NCBI RefSeq assembly: GCF_024707485.1
Contig: NZ_CP102602.1
Location: forward strand, 806,001-870,000
Direction: 5' to 3'
Source: Thermococcus thermotolerans
GTDB lineage: Archaea; Methanobacteriota_B; Thermococci; Thermococcales; Thermococcaceae
DNA length: 64,000 nucleotides
The notes under the pieces were generated by a model, which worked only from the letters and a program-made list of their open reading frames with translations, ran no database searches and was not told the DNA's origin. Positions 36,003 through 44,167 of this stretch are shown here, piece by piece; the stretch's first letter is position 1; each line of letters opens with the position of its first letter. The position numbers were made by a program, and so were the translations under genes.

Positions 36003-36011
36003 GGTGATAAT

Positions 36012-37718
36012 ATGCCGAAGTTCGACGTTTCCAAGGCTGACCTTGAAAGGCTGGTTGGAAAGACCTTCACCGTTAAGGAGTGGGAGGACCTCTTCCTCTA
36101 CGCCAAATGCGAGCTGGACGACGTCTGGGAGGAGAACGGTGAGATATACTTCAAGGCCGACTCAAAGGACACCAACAGGCCCGACCTTTGGAGCGCAGAG
36201 GGCATAGCGAGGCAGATCCGGTTTGCCCTCGGCCTGGAGAAAGGCCTGCCGAAATATGAAGTTGAAAAGAGCGACGTTACGGTTTACGTCGACGAGAAGC
36301 TGAAGGAAATCCGCCCCTACGGTGTATACGCCATCGTTGAAGGACTGAGCCTCAACGAAGAGGCACTCAAGCAGATGATCAACCTCCAGGAGAAGGTCGC
36401 CCTGACCTTTGGAAGGAGGAGAAGAGAGGTAGCGATAGGCATCTTCGACTTCGACAGGGTGAAGCCGCCGATATACTATCGCGCCGCAGAGAAGACTGAA
36501 AAGTTCGTCCCGCTGGGCTTCGATGAGGAGCTGACGCTGGAAGAAATTCTTGAGAGGCACGAGAAGGGCAGGGAGTACGGCCACCTCATAAGGGACAAGC
36601 CCCACTACCCGCTCCTCGTTGACAGTGAGGGCAAAGTCCTCTCAATGCCCCCTGTTATAAACTCCGAGATAACCGGCAGGGTAACCACCGAGACTAAGAA
36701 CGTCTTCGTTGACGTCACCGGATGGGATTTGAAGAAGATAACCCTTGCCCTGAACGTGGTGGTTACCGCCTTGGCGGAGCGCGGAGGAAAGATCAAGAGC
36801 GTTAAGGTCGTCTATCCAGACTTCGAGATCGAGACCCCTGACCTCACCCCGAAGGAATTCGAGGTCGAGCTGGACTACATCAAAAGGCTGACCGGACTGG
36901 AGCTGGGTGACGAGGACATCAAGAACCTCCTGGAGCGCATGATGTACCGGGTCGAACTGACCGATGGTAAAGCAAGGCTCCTCTATCCAGCCTTCCGCGA
37001 CGACATAATGCATGCGAGGGATGTCCTTGAGGACGTCCTAATTGCTTACGGCTACAACGAGATAGAACCGGAGGAGCCTGAGCTGGCAGTGCAGGGCAGG
37101 GGTGACAAGTTCGTCGAATTCGAGGACGCGGTCAGGGAGCTGATGGTCGGCTTTGGCCTTCAGGAGGTCATGACCTTCAATCTCACCAACAGGGAGGCTC
37201 AGTACGGGAAGATGCTTGCTGAGGCCGGCCGGGACTACTTCACCCACCCGCCGGCGGATCTCGTTGAGATAGAGAACCCGATAAGCCCCAAGTGGTCGGC
37301 CCTCAGGGTGTGGCTCACCCCCAGTCTGCTGGATTTCCTGAGCCAGAACACCCACGAGGAGTACCCGCAGAGAATCTTTGAGGTTGGAAAGGTCACCCTG
37401 ATCGACGAGAGCAGGGAAACAAAGACCGTGAGCGAGAGCAAGCTGGCGGTTGCCTTAGCTCACCCGCGCGTAACATTTACAGAGGCCAAGGAGATACTCG
37501 AAAGCGTTATGCGCCACCTCGGCTTCGAATACGCGCTGGAAGAAATTGAACACCCGAGCTTCATAGAGGGCAGGGTTGGAAGAATAGTGGTGGACGGAAA
37601 GGTGATAGGGATAATCGGAGAAATCCACCCGGCAGTCCTAGAGAACTGGGGAATAGAAATGCCCGTGGCGGCCTTCGAACTGTTTTTGAGGCCGCTCTAC
37701 AGGGAGCCCTATCTCTAG
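36012..37718 (+). CDS. pheT: Phenylalanyl-tRNA synthetase beta subunit
   Basis: 568 residues, the short archaeal form. The N-terminus MPKFDVSKADLERLVGK is typical, the B3/B4 domain that edits Tyr-tRNA lies at about 80-270, B5 (LDYIKRLTGLELG) follows, and the catalytic-like module ends with GIIGEIHPAVLENWGIEMPVA. GAGGTGATAAT precedes the ATG, placing it in an operon with pheS. Confidence 0.95.
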   Translation: MPKFDVSKADLERLVGKTFTVKEWEDLFLYAKCELDDVWEENGEIYFKADSKDTNRPDLWSAEGIARQIRFALGLEKGLPKYEVEKSDVTVYVDEKLKEIRPYGVYAIVEGLSLNEEALKQMINLQEKVALTFGRRRREVAIGIFDFDRVKPPIYYRAAEKTEKFVPLGFDEELTLEEILERHEKGREYGHLIRDKPHYPLLVDSEGKVLSMPPVINSEITGRVTTETKNVFVDVTGWDLKKITLALNVVVTALAERGGKIKSVKVVYPDFEIETPDLTPKEFEVELDYIKRLTGLELGDEDIKNLLERMMYRVELTDGKARLLYPAFRDDIMHARDVLEDVLIAYGYNEIEPEEPELAVQGRGDKFVEFEDAVRELMVGFGLQEVMTFNLTNREAQYGKMLAEAGRDYFTHPPADLVEIENPISPKWSALRVWLTPSLLDFLSQNTHEEYPQRIFEVGKVTLIDESRETKTVSESKLAVALAHPRVTFTEAKEILESVMRHLGFEYALEEIEHPSFIEGRVGRIVVDGKVIGIIGEIHPAVLENWGIEMPVAAFELFLRPLYREPYL

Positions 37719-37810
37719 TCCCTCTTTTTCATACTATTTTGAATCAGGATGCACATTATTTCAAAGTTCGTTAGGTTTGTCAATATCTCCGCGTCCCAGA
37801 TCATTTCCAT
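37715..37810 (-). CDS. Candidate small protein, 31 aa, antisense-convergent to pheT
   Basis: The frame ATG 37810 to TAG 37715 encodes a peptide that starts MEMIWDAEILTNL and ends LIQNSMKKRD: a short acidic start, a hydrophobic middle and a basic tail. GGGGGTGA lies six bases before the ATG and a TATA box (GATAAATAG, 37844-37851) about 38 bases before it. Promoter, ribosome binding site and frame therefore agree, but nothing about function can be said. Its stop overlaps the pheT stop codon. Confidence 0.45.
   Translation of the reverse strand: MEMIWDAEILTNLTNFEIMCILIQNSMKKRD
37722..37729 (+). terminator. T-rich terminator after pheT
   Basis: CCTCTTTTTCAT follows the pheT stop by a few bases. 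It also lies inside the candidate 31-aa gene on the other strand. Confidence 0.35.
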
Positions 37811-37843
37811 GCCTCTTCACCCCCAGATTTAGTTAATTCTCGC

Positions 37844-37851
37844 TATTTATC
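37844..37851 (-). promoter_or_regulatory. TATA box for the candidate 31-aa gene
   Basis: TTGATAAATAGCG on the minus strand, with a predicted start near 37822 adjoining the GGGGGTGA ribosome binding site. Confidence 0.35.
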
Positions 37852-37945
37852 AATCTTTCCCCACAACGATTGGACTGGTTCCAAAATTATAATTTATGTT
37901 TGTAAAGTATTTTGTCGATGTATCAATTCCGATAATGGGAAAGGC

Positions 37946-37952
37946 ATTTATA
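37946..37952 (+). promoter_or_regulatory. TATA box for truA (leaderless)
   Basis: AAAGGCATTTATACCC is centred 26 bases before ATG 37975, with no ribosome binding site between, so the mRNA should start at or next to the ATG. Confidence 0.55.
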
Positions 37953-37974
37953 CCCTCCCCCGGATTCAACAACC

Positions 37975-38778
37975 ATGCGGATGGCCCTGAGGATAGCGTA
38001 CGACGGTACTGCATTTTACGGCTTCCAGAGACAGCCAAACCTCAGGACAGTTGAAGGGGAGCTCATAAGAGTCCTCTCAAAGCTCGGGATAATGCGGGAC
38101 GCCGAGAGCTCGAACTTCAAGGGCGCATCCAGAACGGACAGGGGCGTCTCCGCGTTCTTTAACGTTGTGGCCTTCGACATTGATAGCAGACCGGACCTCG
38201 TTCGGGGTGAGGTTCTCAACCACCACCTAAAGGACGCATGGGTTCTTGGCGTTGCTGAGGTGTCCGAGGATTTCCACCCACGCTTTTGGGCAAGGTCAAA
38301 GACCTACAGGTACTACCTCGTTGATGAGGGCTTTGAGGAGAACCCCATGAAGGAATGCGCCTCAATCTTCGTGGGAAGGCACGACTTTTCGGCCTTTTCA
38401 AGGCTGGAACCGGGAAAAGACCCCGTGAGGGAGCTAACGAGGGTCGAGGTGAGAAAGAGGCATGGTTACTACGTCATAGAGCTTGAGGGCAAAAGCTTCC
38501 TCTGGGAGATGGCGAGAAGGGTAGTTAACGCCATCAGATTCTGCGGTCTCGGCCTCATGGAACCGGAAGAGGTTGAGGGGATGCTCTCCGGAAACTATGA
38601 GAAAAAGGTGCCCCCAGCGGCTCCAGAAGGCCTAATCCTCTGGCACATAGAATATGAGGGGATAAACTTCCGCATGGACGAAAGGGGGCTTAAAAAAGCG
38701 AAACGTGACATCTTTAAACGCTACTCACGAGCGCTTACGAGGGCGGCCCTTTTTGGGGACGTTCTCCTCAAGCTTTGA
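37975..38778 (+). CDS. truA: tRNA pseudouridine(38-40) synthase TruA
   Basis: 267 residues. RIAYDGTAFYGFQRQP is the TruA opening and the catalytic Asp is in GASRTDRGVSAFFNVV; FLWEMARRVV follows. It modifies positions 38-40 of tRNA anticodon stems. The start fits a leaderless mRNA; ATG 37981 is an alternative. The last 54 bases overlap the convergent helicase gene. Confidence 0.94.
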   Translation: MRMALRIAYDGTAFYGFQRQPNLRTVEGELIRVLSKLGIMRDAESSNFKGASRTDRGVSAFFNVVAFDIDSRPDLVRGEVLNHHLKDAWVLGVAEVSEDFHPRFWARSKTYRYYLVDEGFEENPMKECASIFVGRHDFSAFSRLEPGKDPVRELTRVEVRKRHGYYVIELEGKSFLWEMARRVVNAIRFCGLGLMEPEEVEGMLSGNYEKKVPPAAPEGLILWHIEYEGINFRMDERGLKKAKRDIFKRYSRALTRAALFGDVLLKL

Positions 38779-40125
38779 AGCCATTTCCCTGTCGTAGTAC
38801 CTGCCATAATACTGCTTGAGGGCCTTCTGCCTCTCGATGAAGTGGGTAAAGAGCAGGGGATCATCGTCCTGGATGTCAACAATGACGGCCTTCATTCCCC
38901 TCTTTGGCCTCAGGGCGCGACCTATGGTCTGGATTGTCATTATGTCGCTCTTTCCACCCCCGGCGAGGATTATCGCGGATATCTCGGGTATATCAACGCC
39001 CTCTTTGAGGAGCGTGGAGACGAGCACCGGTATGCTACCCTCCTTAAAGCCTTCAAGGATGCCCCACCTGTCGGGACTCTGAGAGCTGAGGAACTCGGCC
39101 TTTATCCCCTCTTTTTCGAGCATCTCCTTCAGGATTTTGCCGTGCTCTATGCGTTTGACGTCTATGAGAACGCGGTGGCCTTTTCTGGCCAGTTCGGCGG
39201 CTTTTTGCACTATTGCCCTGTTCCTCTCCTCGTTGTTCATTATCATATCCTCGTAAAGCTCCTTGTAGCGCTCGCTGAACGAGGGCATCTTTGACTCGTA
39301 GGTTATTATCTCGAAACGGGGCCTTGCGAGAAACTTCTCCTTTATCAGGTCTTCAGCTTTGACCTCGAATATGGTCGGACCGACGACGGCTTCAATCTTT
39401 ATCTCCTCACCGCGAACGCGCCGCCATGGTGTCGCCGATAGTCCAAAGCGGTAAACCTGGGGGAGGCTGAGACCCAGCCTGTAGAACTTCTCAGCGGCGG
39501 AAGTCCTGTGGCATTCGTCGAACATCACTATCGCGTACTCGTTCTGGAGCTTATCCGCTCCCCTGGAGAGAAGGGTCTGTATCATAGCAACCGTTACGGC
39601 CCTCTCCTCCCACCTGTTGTCCCCAACTATTCCCGGCTCAATGCCCAGAACTTCCGTAACCTTGTCCGCCCACTGGTAGAGGAGCTCTTTGGTGTGAACT
39701 ACTATCAGCGCGGAAAGGTCAAGCTCGTGAATTATGCGCAGACCCACCACGGTCTTTCCACTTCCCACCGGAAGGGAAAGAACACCCATCTTTTCTTTCA
39801 GAGCCTTTTTTATCGCCCTCTCCTGATATCTGCGCATGAGGTAGTTCTCGTTCCACGTGGAGTTGAGCTTTACACCCCGAACCTGTCGCTCGTCCCTGAC
39901 CCTCACCCGATAGCCCTTAGAATTGAGGAACTTCTTAACCCTTGGAAGGACACCCACTGGAAACGTCCGCTCATAGGGATCGTAGAGGCTTTCGGGCTTC
40001 TCCCACTTCCCAAAGTCCTTCTTGTAGCTCAGCAGCTCGTATATCTTGAAGTAAACCTGAGGATCAGCCTTCTCAACTTTCACCAGTGCCGAACCATCCG
40101 GAATTCGAAGGACTACCATAGGCAT
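38725..40125 (-). CDS. XPB/Rad25-like superfamily 2 helicase
   Basis: 466 residues. Motif I LPVGSGKTVVG, motif II DECHRTSA (DECH), motif III GLSATPWR and motif VI QTIGRALRPKRG are all present. The first 100 residues form a small domain before the Q-like LMRRYQERAI. The tail KKGRPRKRS is an AT-hook-like basic patch. Archaeal XPB homologues act with Bax1 in repair; the partner is not seen here. ATG 40125 follows CGGTGATT; TTG 40131 is upstream. It overlaps truA by 54 bases. Confidence 0.9.
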   Translation of the reverse strand: MPMVVLRIPDGSALVKVEKADPQVYFKIYELLSYKKDFGKWEKPESLYDPYERTFPVGVLPRVKKFLNSKGYRVRVRDERQVRGVKLNSTWNENYLMRRYQERAIKKALKEKMGVLSLPVGSGKTVVGLRIIHELDLSALIVVHTKELLYQWADKVTEVLGIEPGIVGDNRWEERAVTVAMIQTLLSRGADKLQNEYAIVMFDECHRTSAAEKFYRLGLSLPQVYRFGLSATPWRRVRGEEIKIEAVVGPTIFEVKAEDLIKEKFLARPRFEIITYESKMPSFSERYKELYEDMIMNNEERNRAIVQKAAELARKGHRVLIDVKRIEHGKILKEMLEKEGIKAEFLSSQSPDRWGILEGFKEGSIPVLVSTLLKEGVDIPEISAIILAGGGKSDIMTIQTIGRALRPKRGMKAVIVDIQDDDPLLFTHFIERQKALKQYYGRYYDREMASKLEENVPKKGRPRKRS

Positions 40126-40147
40126 GGCCAATCACCGGGAGTTTGGA

Positions 40148-40168
40148 AAAAGGCTTTATAGACCTTTT
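40148..40168. promoter_or_regulatory. Shared bidirectional promoter, helicase / UbiD gene
   Basis: AAAAGG, nine bases CTTTATAGA, CCTTTT form an inverted repeat around one TATA box. A purine-rich BRE precedes the TATA on each strand. The plus start is near 40183 and the minus start near 40132. Confidence 0.5.
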
Positions 40169-40192
40169 GGAACACCCATCTAAGGTGGTGAA

Positions 40193-41458
40193 ATGCTGAG
40201 GGAAATCATCGAGCGTTTTGAGGATACCGTCATCGTGGAAGAGCCCGTGAGCAAGGAGCTTGAGGTAACCAAGTATCTCGTAAAGTACCGCGACAGGCCG
40301 GTTCTCTTCAGAAACGTGGACGGCTGGAGTTTGGCAGGAAACATCTGGAGCACCAGAGAGAGGATAGCGGGTTACCTCGGAACTGAAAAGGAGAAACTTC
40401 TGCACTTTATAGCTAGTTCCATGGAAAATCCGGAACCCTGCAGGACGGTTGAGAGTGCACCGTTCATGGCAAACTCTACTGAGGACTTTTCTCTCCGTGA
40501 GCTCCCTGTTCCAAAGTACTATCCCCGGGATGGGGGCCAATACTTTACCTCCGCCATGGTCATAGCCAAGGACGAGGAAGGCTTTGTCAACATGTCTTTC
40601 CACAGGATGATGGTCATTGACGACAAAAGAGCCGCCATAAGGCTCGTTCCGAGGCACCTGTACGCTATATGGAAGGAAAAGGCCGAAGCCGGGGAGGAAC
40701 TGGACGTCAGGATAGTTGTGGGGAATCCGATACACATCCTAATCGCCGGTGCGACGAGCGTCGCCTACGGAACGAGCGAGCTTGAAATCGCATCCGCGAT
40801 GAGCAGGATGGCCTTTGGAAAGCCCCTCGATGTTTTCGACCTCGATGGAATCCCCGTCCCAGTCGAGACGGAGTTCGTCTTCGAGGCGAAGATACTCCCC
40901 GAGCTGACCGACGAGGGACCTTTCGTTGACATAACCGGAACCTACGACCACGTGAGGAAGCAGCCGCTCGTCGTCTTCGAGAAGATGTACCATGTGGACG
41001 AGCCCGTTTTTCACGCTCTCCTTCCGGGGGGCTACGAGCACTACATGCTGATGGGACTCCCCAAGGAGCCGCAGATTTACGCGAGCGTTAAGAGGGTCGT
41101 GCCCAGAGTTCACGGTGTGAGGCTGACCGAGGGCGGTGCGATGTGGCTCCATGCCGTTGTCAGCATAACCAAACAGCACGATGGAGACGGAAAGAACGCA
41201 ATACTGGCTGCTTTCGCCGGCCATCCAAGTCTGAAGCACGTCGTTGTCGTTGATGAGGATATCAACATTTACGACGACCGTGAAGTGGAGTGGGCGATAG
41301 CGACGCGCTTCCAGGCGGACCGGGACCTTGTGATTATTCCCAACGCCAGGGGCAGCTCCCTGGATCCGTCCGCGGAGAAGAGCCTAACCGCCAAGTGGGG
41401 GATTGACGCAACCAAGCCGCTGGGGAGGGAAGAAGAATTCGACAGGGCGGAGGTTTAA
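40193..41458 (+). CDS. UbiD-family decarboxylase, probable anhydromevalonate phosphate decarboxylase
   Basis: 421 residues. The UbiD fold is shown by [45 protein letters not shown] and the late [11 protein letters not shown]. These enzymes use prenylated FMN. In archaea with the modified mevalonate route, a UbiD homologue decarboxylates trans-anhydromevalonate 5-phosphate to isopentenyl phosphate, and that is the most likely role here; aromatic acid decarboxylation is the alternative. GGTGGTGAA precedes the ATG. No UbiX gene is in the window. Confidence 0.85.
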   Translation: MLREIIERFEDTVIVEEPVSKELEVTKYLVKYRDRPVLFRNVDGWSLAGNIWSTRERIAGYLGTEKEKLLHFIASSMENPEPCRTVESAPFMANSTEDFSLRELPVPKYYPRDGGQYFTSAMVIAKDEEGFVNMSFHRMMVIDDKRAAIRLVPRHLYAIWKEKAEAGEELDVRIVVGNPIHILIAGATSVAYGTSELEIASAMSRMAFGKPLDVFDLDGIPVPVETEFVFEAKILPELTDEGPFVDITGTYDHVRKQPLVVFEKMYHVDEPVFHALLPGGYEHYMLMGLPKEPQIYASVKRVVPRVHGVRLTEGGAMWLHAVVSITKQHDGDGKNAILAAFAGHPSLKHVVVVDEDINIYDDREVEWAIATRFQADRDLVIIPNARGSSLDPSAEKSLTAKWGIDATKPLGREEEFDRAEV

Positions 41459-41461
41459 TTT

Positions 41462-42049
41462 TTATCCCTTCGCTCCCACAGCTTCTCCCAGCCTGACTTC
41501 CAGCCTGTCTAAGAGCCTGGCCTTCTCTATCAGATACCAGAGGGTCAGAAAGCCAACCCCCGTGGAGAGGAAGGGGTTTAGGAGATAGAGTGGCGTTAGC
41601 AGGGCAAAGACGATATAACCCATGAAAAACGCGGAGAGTGTGTATGCGACCTTCCCGGTTCCCAGCCGGTACGCTGCATAGATGCCCGCAATGGCTATGG
41701 GTATCTCCCACGGGACGAGGATGAACTTTCCCCAGAGGTGCCAGCCAAGCCTTGGAAAACCGTACCAGACACCGTCAGGAAAGAATGGGATACCCCCAGT
41801 AAACGTATCTGCCAGCAGATGAAGCCCGTTTCCAATGACACCCAATGGACCAAACGGGAGGACGTAGAGGAACGAAACCCACCCATGGTTGAAGAAAGTC
41901 CTTGTGAAGTCCCCCGTGGCGAGCAGCATCTGGATGAAGCTGTAGTCGGGGGCTGAGTTCGCCACGACAAATACCGCGAGGAGCTTTTTGTTCCAGCCCC
42001 TCCAAGCGCCTATCATGTAAGCAACGAAAATGTGCATGGGAAGGAGCAT
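41462..42049 (-). CDS. DUF457/YdjM-like membrane-bound metal-dependent hydrolase
   Basis: About 195 residues with 4-5 membrane helices. MHIFVAYMIG, NSAPDYSF, FFNHGWVSF and GLHLLADTFTGG provide His and Asp at the positions that define this family of putative zinc hydrolases; the second motif is looser than usual, so the assignment is moderate. ATG 42049 has AAGGTGAGTCTC before it; GTG 42058 lies within that site. Its stop is three bases from the convergent UbiD stop. Confidence 0.65.
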   Translation of the reverse strand: MLLPMHIFVAYMIGAWRGWNKKLLAVFVVANSAPDYSFIQMLLATGDFTRTFFNHGWVSFLYVLPFGPLGVIGNGLHLLADTFTGGIPFFPDGVWYGFPRLGWHLWGKFILVPWEIPIAIAGIYAAYRLGTGKVAYTLSAFFMGYIVFALLTPLYLLNPFLSTGVGFLTLWYLIEKARLLDRLEVRLGEAVGAKG

Positions 42050-42144
42050 GAGACTCACCTTTAGGTAATCCGAAATTCAATCGAACGCCCTAAAAAGATT
42101 TTGGTTCGAATTCTGAATAATGCGTGGAAAAACAAGAAAGGAAG

Positions 42145-43062
42145 TCACTCCACCATCTTGAGGAAGATTTCCTCAAGGCTCGGAGCCTTTATCTGCATTG
42201 TGAGCACCTTGGCCCCCTGAGCAGCGACGAAGTCATGAATCTGTTCCCTGATGTCCTCCGGCGCCACTATGCGGTACTTCTTCTCACCGAGGGGTGTGAC
42301 CTTCCACTCGACACCGGTGAAGTTGATGGGGATGTTGGTTTCGAGAACTATGGTGTACCCAGCCTTCCTGAGGAACTCCCTCTTGATGCTGTCAAGGTTA
42401 TCCTCCACACGGAGCTTGCCCTTAACTATGACCCCGACGGTGTCGCATATCTCCTCAACGTGGGCCAGTATGTGGCTTGAGAAGAAAACTGTCTTTCCAG
42501 CCTTCCTCTGCTCTCTAATAATCTCCTTGAACTCGGCTATTCCCGTTGGGTCAAGGCCCGTCATCGGCTCGTCCAGAATTAGAAGCTCCGGGTCGTTGAT
42601 GAGCGCCTGGGCAAGGAGGAGCCTCTGGCGCATCCCCTTTGAGAACTTACCGACCTTCCTGTCCCTGTCCTCCCACAGATTGACCAGCTCAAGGAGCTCC
42701 CTGATGCGCTTTTCCCTCTCTGACTTTGGAATCCCAAAGGAGTCAGCGATTATCTCAAGGGTCTGAACGGGTGTAAGAAACTCCCAGAGGGTAGCGTGCT
42801 CCGGCATGTAGCCTATGCGCCTCTTGGCCTCAACGAGGTTTCCCTCATTGAACTTGCCGTTGGCGAAGACCTCAAGGTCAAAAAGCTGAATCCTCCCCTC
42901 CTGAGGGAATATAAGCCCCAGCGTGCTGAGTATAGTTGTGCTCTTGCCAGCACCGTTCGGTCCGAGGAAGCCGTACACCTGGCCGGGTCTAACCTCAAGG
43001 TTCAGGCCATCGAGGGCACGAACGTCCTTGTAAACTTTAACGAGATTTTCAATCCTTATCAT
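42145..43062 (-). CDS. ABC-2 type transporter ATP-binding protein
   Basis: 305 residues. Walker A GPNGAGKSTT, the Q-loop region with GYMPEHATL, signature FSKGMRQRL, Walker B LLILDEPMTGLDP and the switch His in SSHILAHVEE are intact. The C-terminal 90 residues are the extra domain typical of drug or lipid exporter ATPases (NatA/CcmA-like). It follows its permease by an overlap of start and stop codons. ATG 43062 follows GAGGTGATGACG. The substrate is unknown. Confidence 0.92.
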   Translation of the reverse strand: MIRIENLVKVYKDVRALDGLNLEVRPGQVYGFLGPNGAGKSTTILSTLGLIFPQEGRIQLFDLEVFANGKFNEGNLVEAKRRIGYMPEHATLWEFLTPVQTLEIIADSFGIPKSEREKRIRELLELVNLWEDRDRKVGKFSKGMRQRLLLAQALINDPELLILDEPMTGLDPTGIAEFKEIIREQRKAGKTVFFSSHILAHVEEICDTVGVIVKGKLRVEDNLDSIKREFLRKAGYTIVLETNIPINFTGVEWKVTPLGEKKYRIVAPEDIREQIHDFVAAQGAKVLTMQIKAPSLEEIFLKMVE

Positions 43063-43067
43063 CGTCA

Positions 43068-43937
43068 TCACCTCAGATCCATGCGGAGGAAGCGGTAGAA
43101 GCCGATCCCAAGGTACACAAGCGTGAGTCCAACGAGTATCCCGAAGTTAGTGAGGTTGTTTCTGATGGCATACGCCATACCGCGATACTCAGCGGTGACG
43201 TTGGAAAAGCCCCCGGGGGTTCCCGTCAGTGTCCCTACATCCCTCGTTATAATGCCCACCTGGGACGTCGGAACGTAGAACAGATACTTTGTGGTGTACT
43301 CCTTCTGGAGCTGCATCATATCCTGGTTGGGATTGTTTATGGTGTCCCTGATGACCAGATAACCCACGATGTTGGGCATTATGAGGAACATCACGAAGGC
43401 GAGCACCAGGGCTGCTCCAAGGGCGGAGCTGGAAGACCTAATGAGTGTGGAAATGATGTAGCCCAGAGCAACGAGCTGAATCATCGCTAGAAGGAGCAAC
43501 ATGTTGAGCAGCAGAACGTCAACGACGAGCTGACCGCTCAGGGGTGCTCCGAGATAGACCACTCCGAGCACGCCGACGAGGGTCGATATCAGGAGCGCCA
43601 TGAGCAGAACGGCCGAGTGTGCGAGGAACTTGCCGCCGATATAACCGAGGCGCTTTATCGGCTTGCTCATGGCAACCCGCAGCGTTCCCTTCTCTATCTC
43701 GCTGTTTATTGCCGTGGCACCTATCAAAAGGGCAAGAATCCCTATGAAGAAGCCGGCCATTCCGGTAACGAACTGTATCAGGAAAGTCATTGCCCCTTCA
43801 ACTGTGAGATCCTCAATCCCAGAGCGCTTCATGATGTAGAAGACCGGAATGTAGAGGAGTATCATGATCCCCAGTATCAGCCAGAGCTTTTTCGTCCGAA
43901 GGCTCTGCTTAAACTCAAGCTGAAATCCCCAAAGCAT
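43068..43937 (-). CDS. ABC-2 type transporter permease
   Basis: 289 residues, six membrane helices. The first helix follows EFKQSLRTKKLWLI, and NSEIEKGTLRVAMSKPIKR is the characteristic intracellular ABC-2 motif. A large outside loop lies between the fifth and sixth helices (NPNQDMMQLQKEYTTKYLF). ATG 43937 has GGGGGT six bases before it. It is first gene of the two-gene operon, with TATA at 44004-44009. Confidence 0.88.
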   Translation of the reverse strand: MLWGFQLEFKQSLRTKKLWLILGIMILLYIPVFYIMKRSGIEDLTVEGAMTFLIQFVTGMAGFFIGILALLIGATAINSEIEKGTLRVAMSKPIKRLGYIGGKFLAHSAVLLMALLISTLVGVLGVVYLGAPLSGQLVVDVLLLNMLLLLAMIQLVALGYIISTLIRSSSSALGAALVLAFVMFLIMPNIVGYLVIRDTINNPNQDMMQLQKEYTTKYLFYVPTSQVGIITRDVGTLTGTPGGFSNVTAEYRGMAYAIRNNLTNFGILVGLTLVYLGIGFYRFLRMDLR

Positions 43938-44003
43938 AGGCATACCCCCTTATTGCGATATTGGAGTGAACACCATCACTCGAACTACAACTAACATAAG
44001 GAG

Positions 44004-44009
44004 TATAAA
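44004..44009 (-). promoter_or_regulatory. TATA box of the ABC transporter operon
   Basis: CAAAATTTTTATACTCC on the minus strand predicts a start near 43980 and a leader of about 43 bases. The 157 bases from 44011 to 44167 hold a second TATA-like element (44144-44152, minus) and a short ORF of doubtful status. Confidence 0.5.
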
Positions 44010-44167
44010 AATTTTGTCCATTGAGTTGGAGCGATGAGGCCCCCACTCCGTTGCCAAGCAAAGCCCTATGGGCAGTTATAATGAACCCCATACCTTTCAC
44101 CCCGATGCATCGAACTTCGAGGTATTGTTGACGTCAGGATATTTAAGCCTTTGGGTTCAGAACAGGC

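Noticed and set aside
42101-42115. GGTTCGAATTC, resembling a tRNA T-loop
   Set aside because: The surrounding 70 bases are AT-rich and cannot form acceptor, D and anticodon arms; it lies in the promoter of the DUF457-like gene.
44025-44060. GCGATGAGG as a C box of a C/D guide RNA
   Set aside because: No D box (CTGA) or internal C'/D' pair lies at the proper distance.
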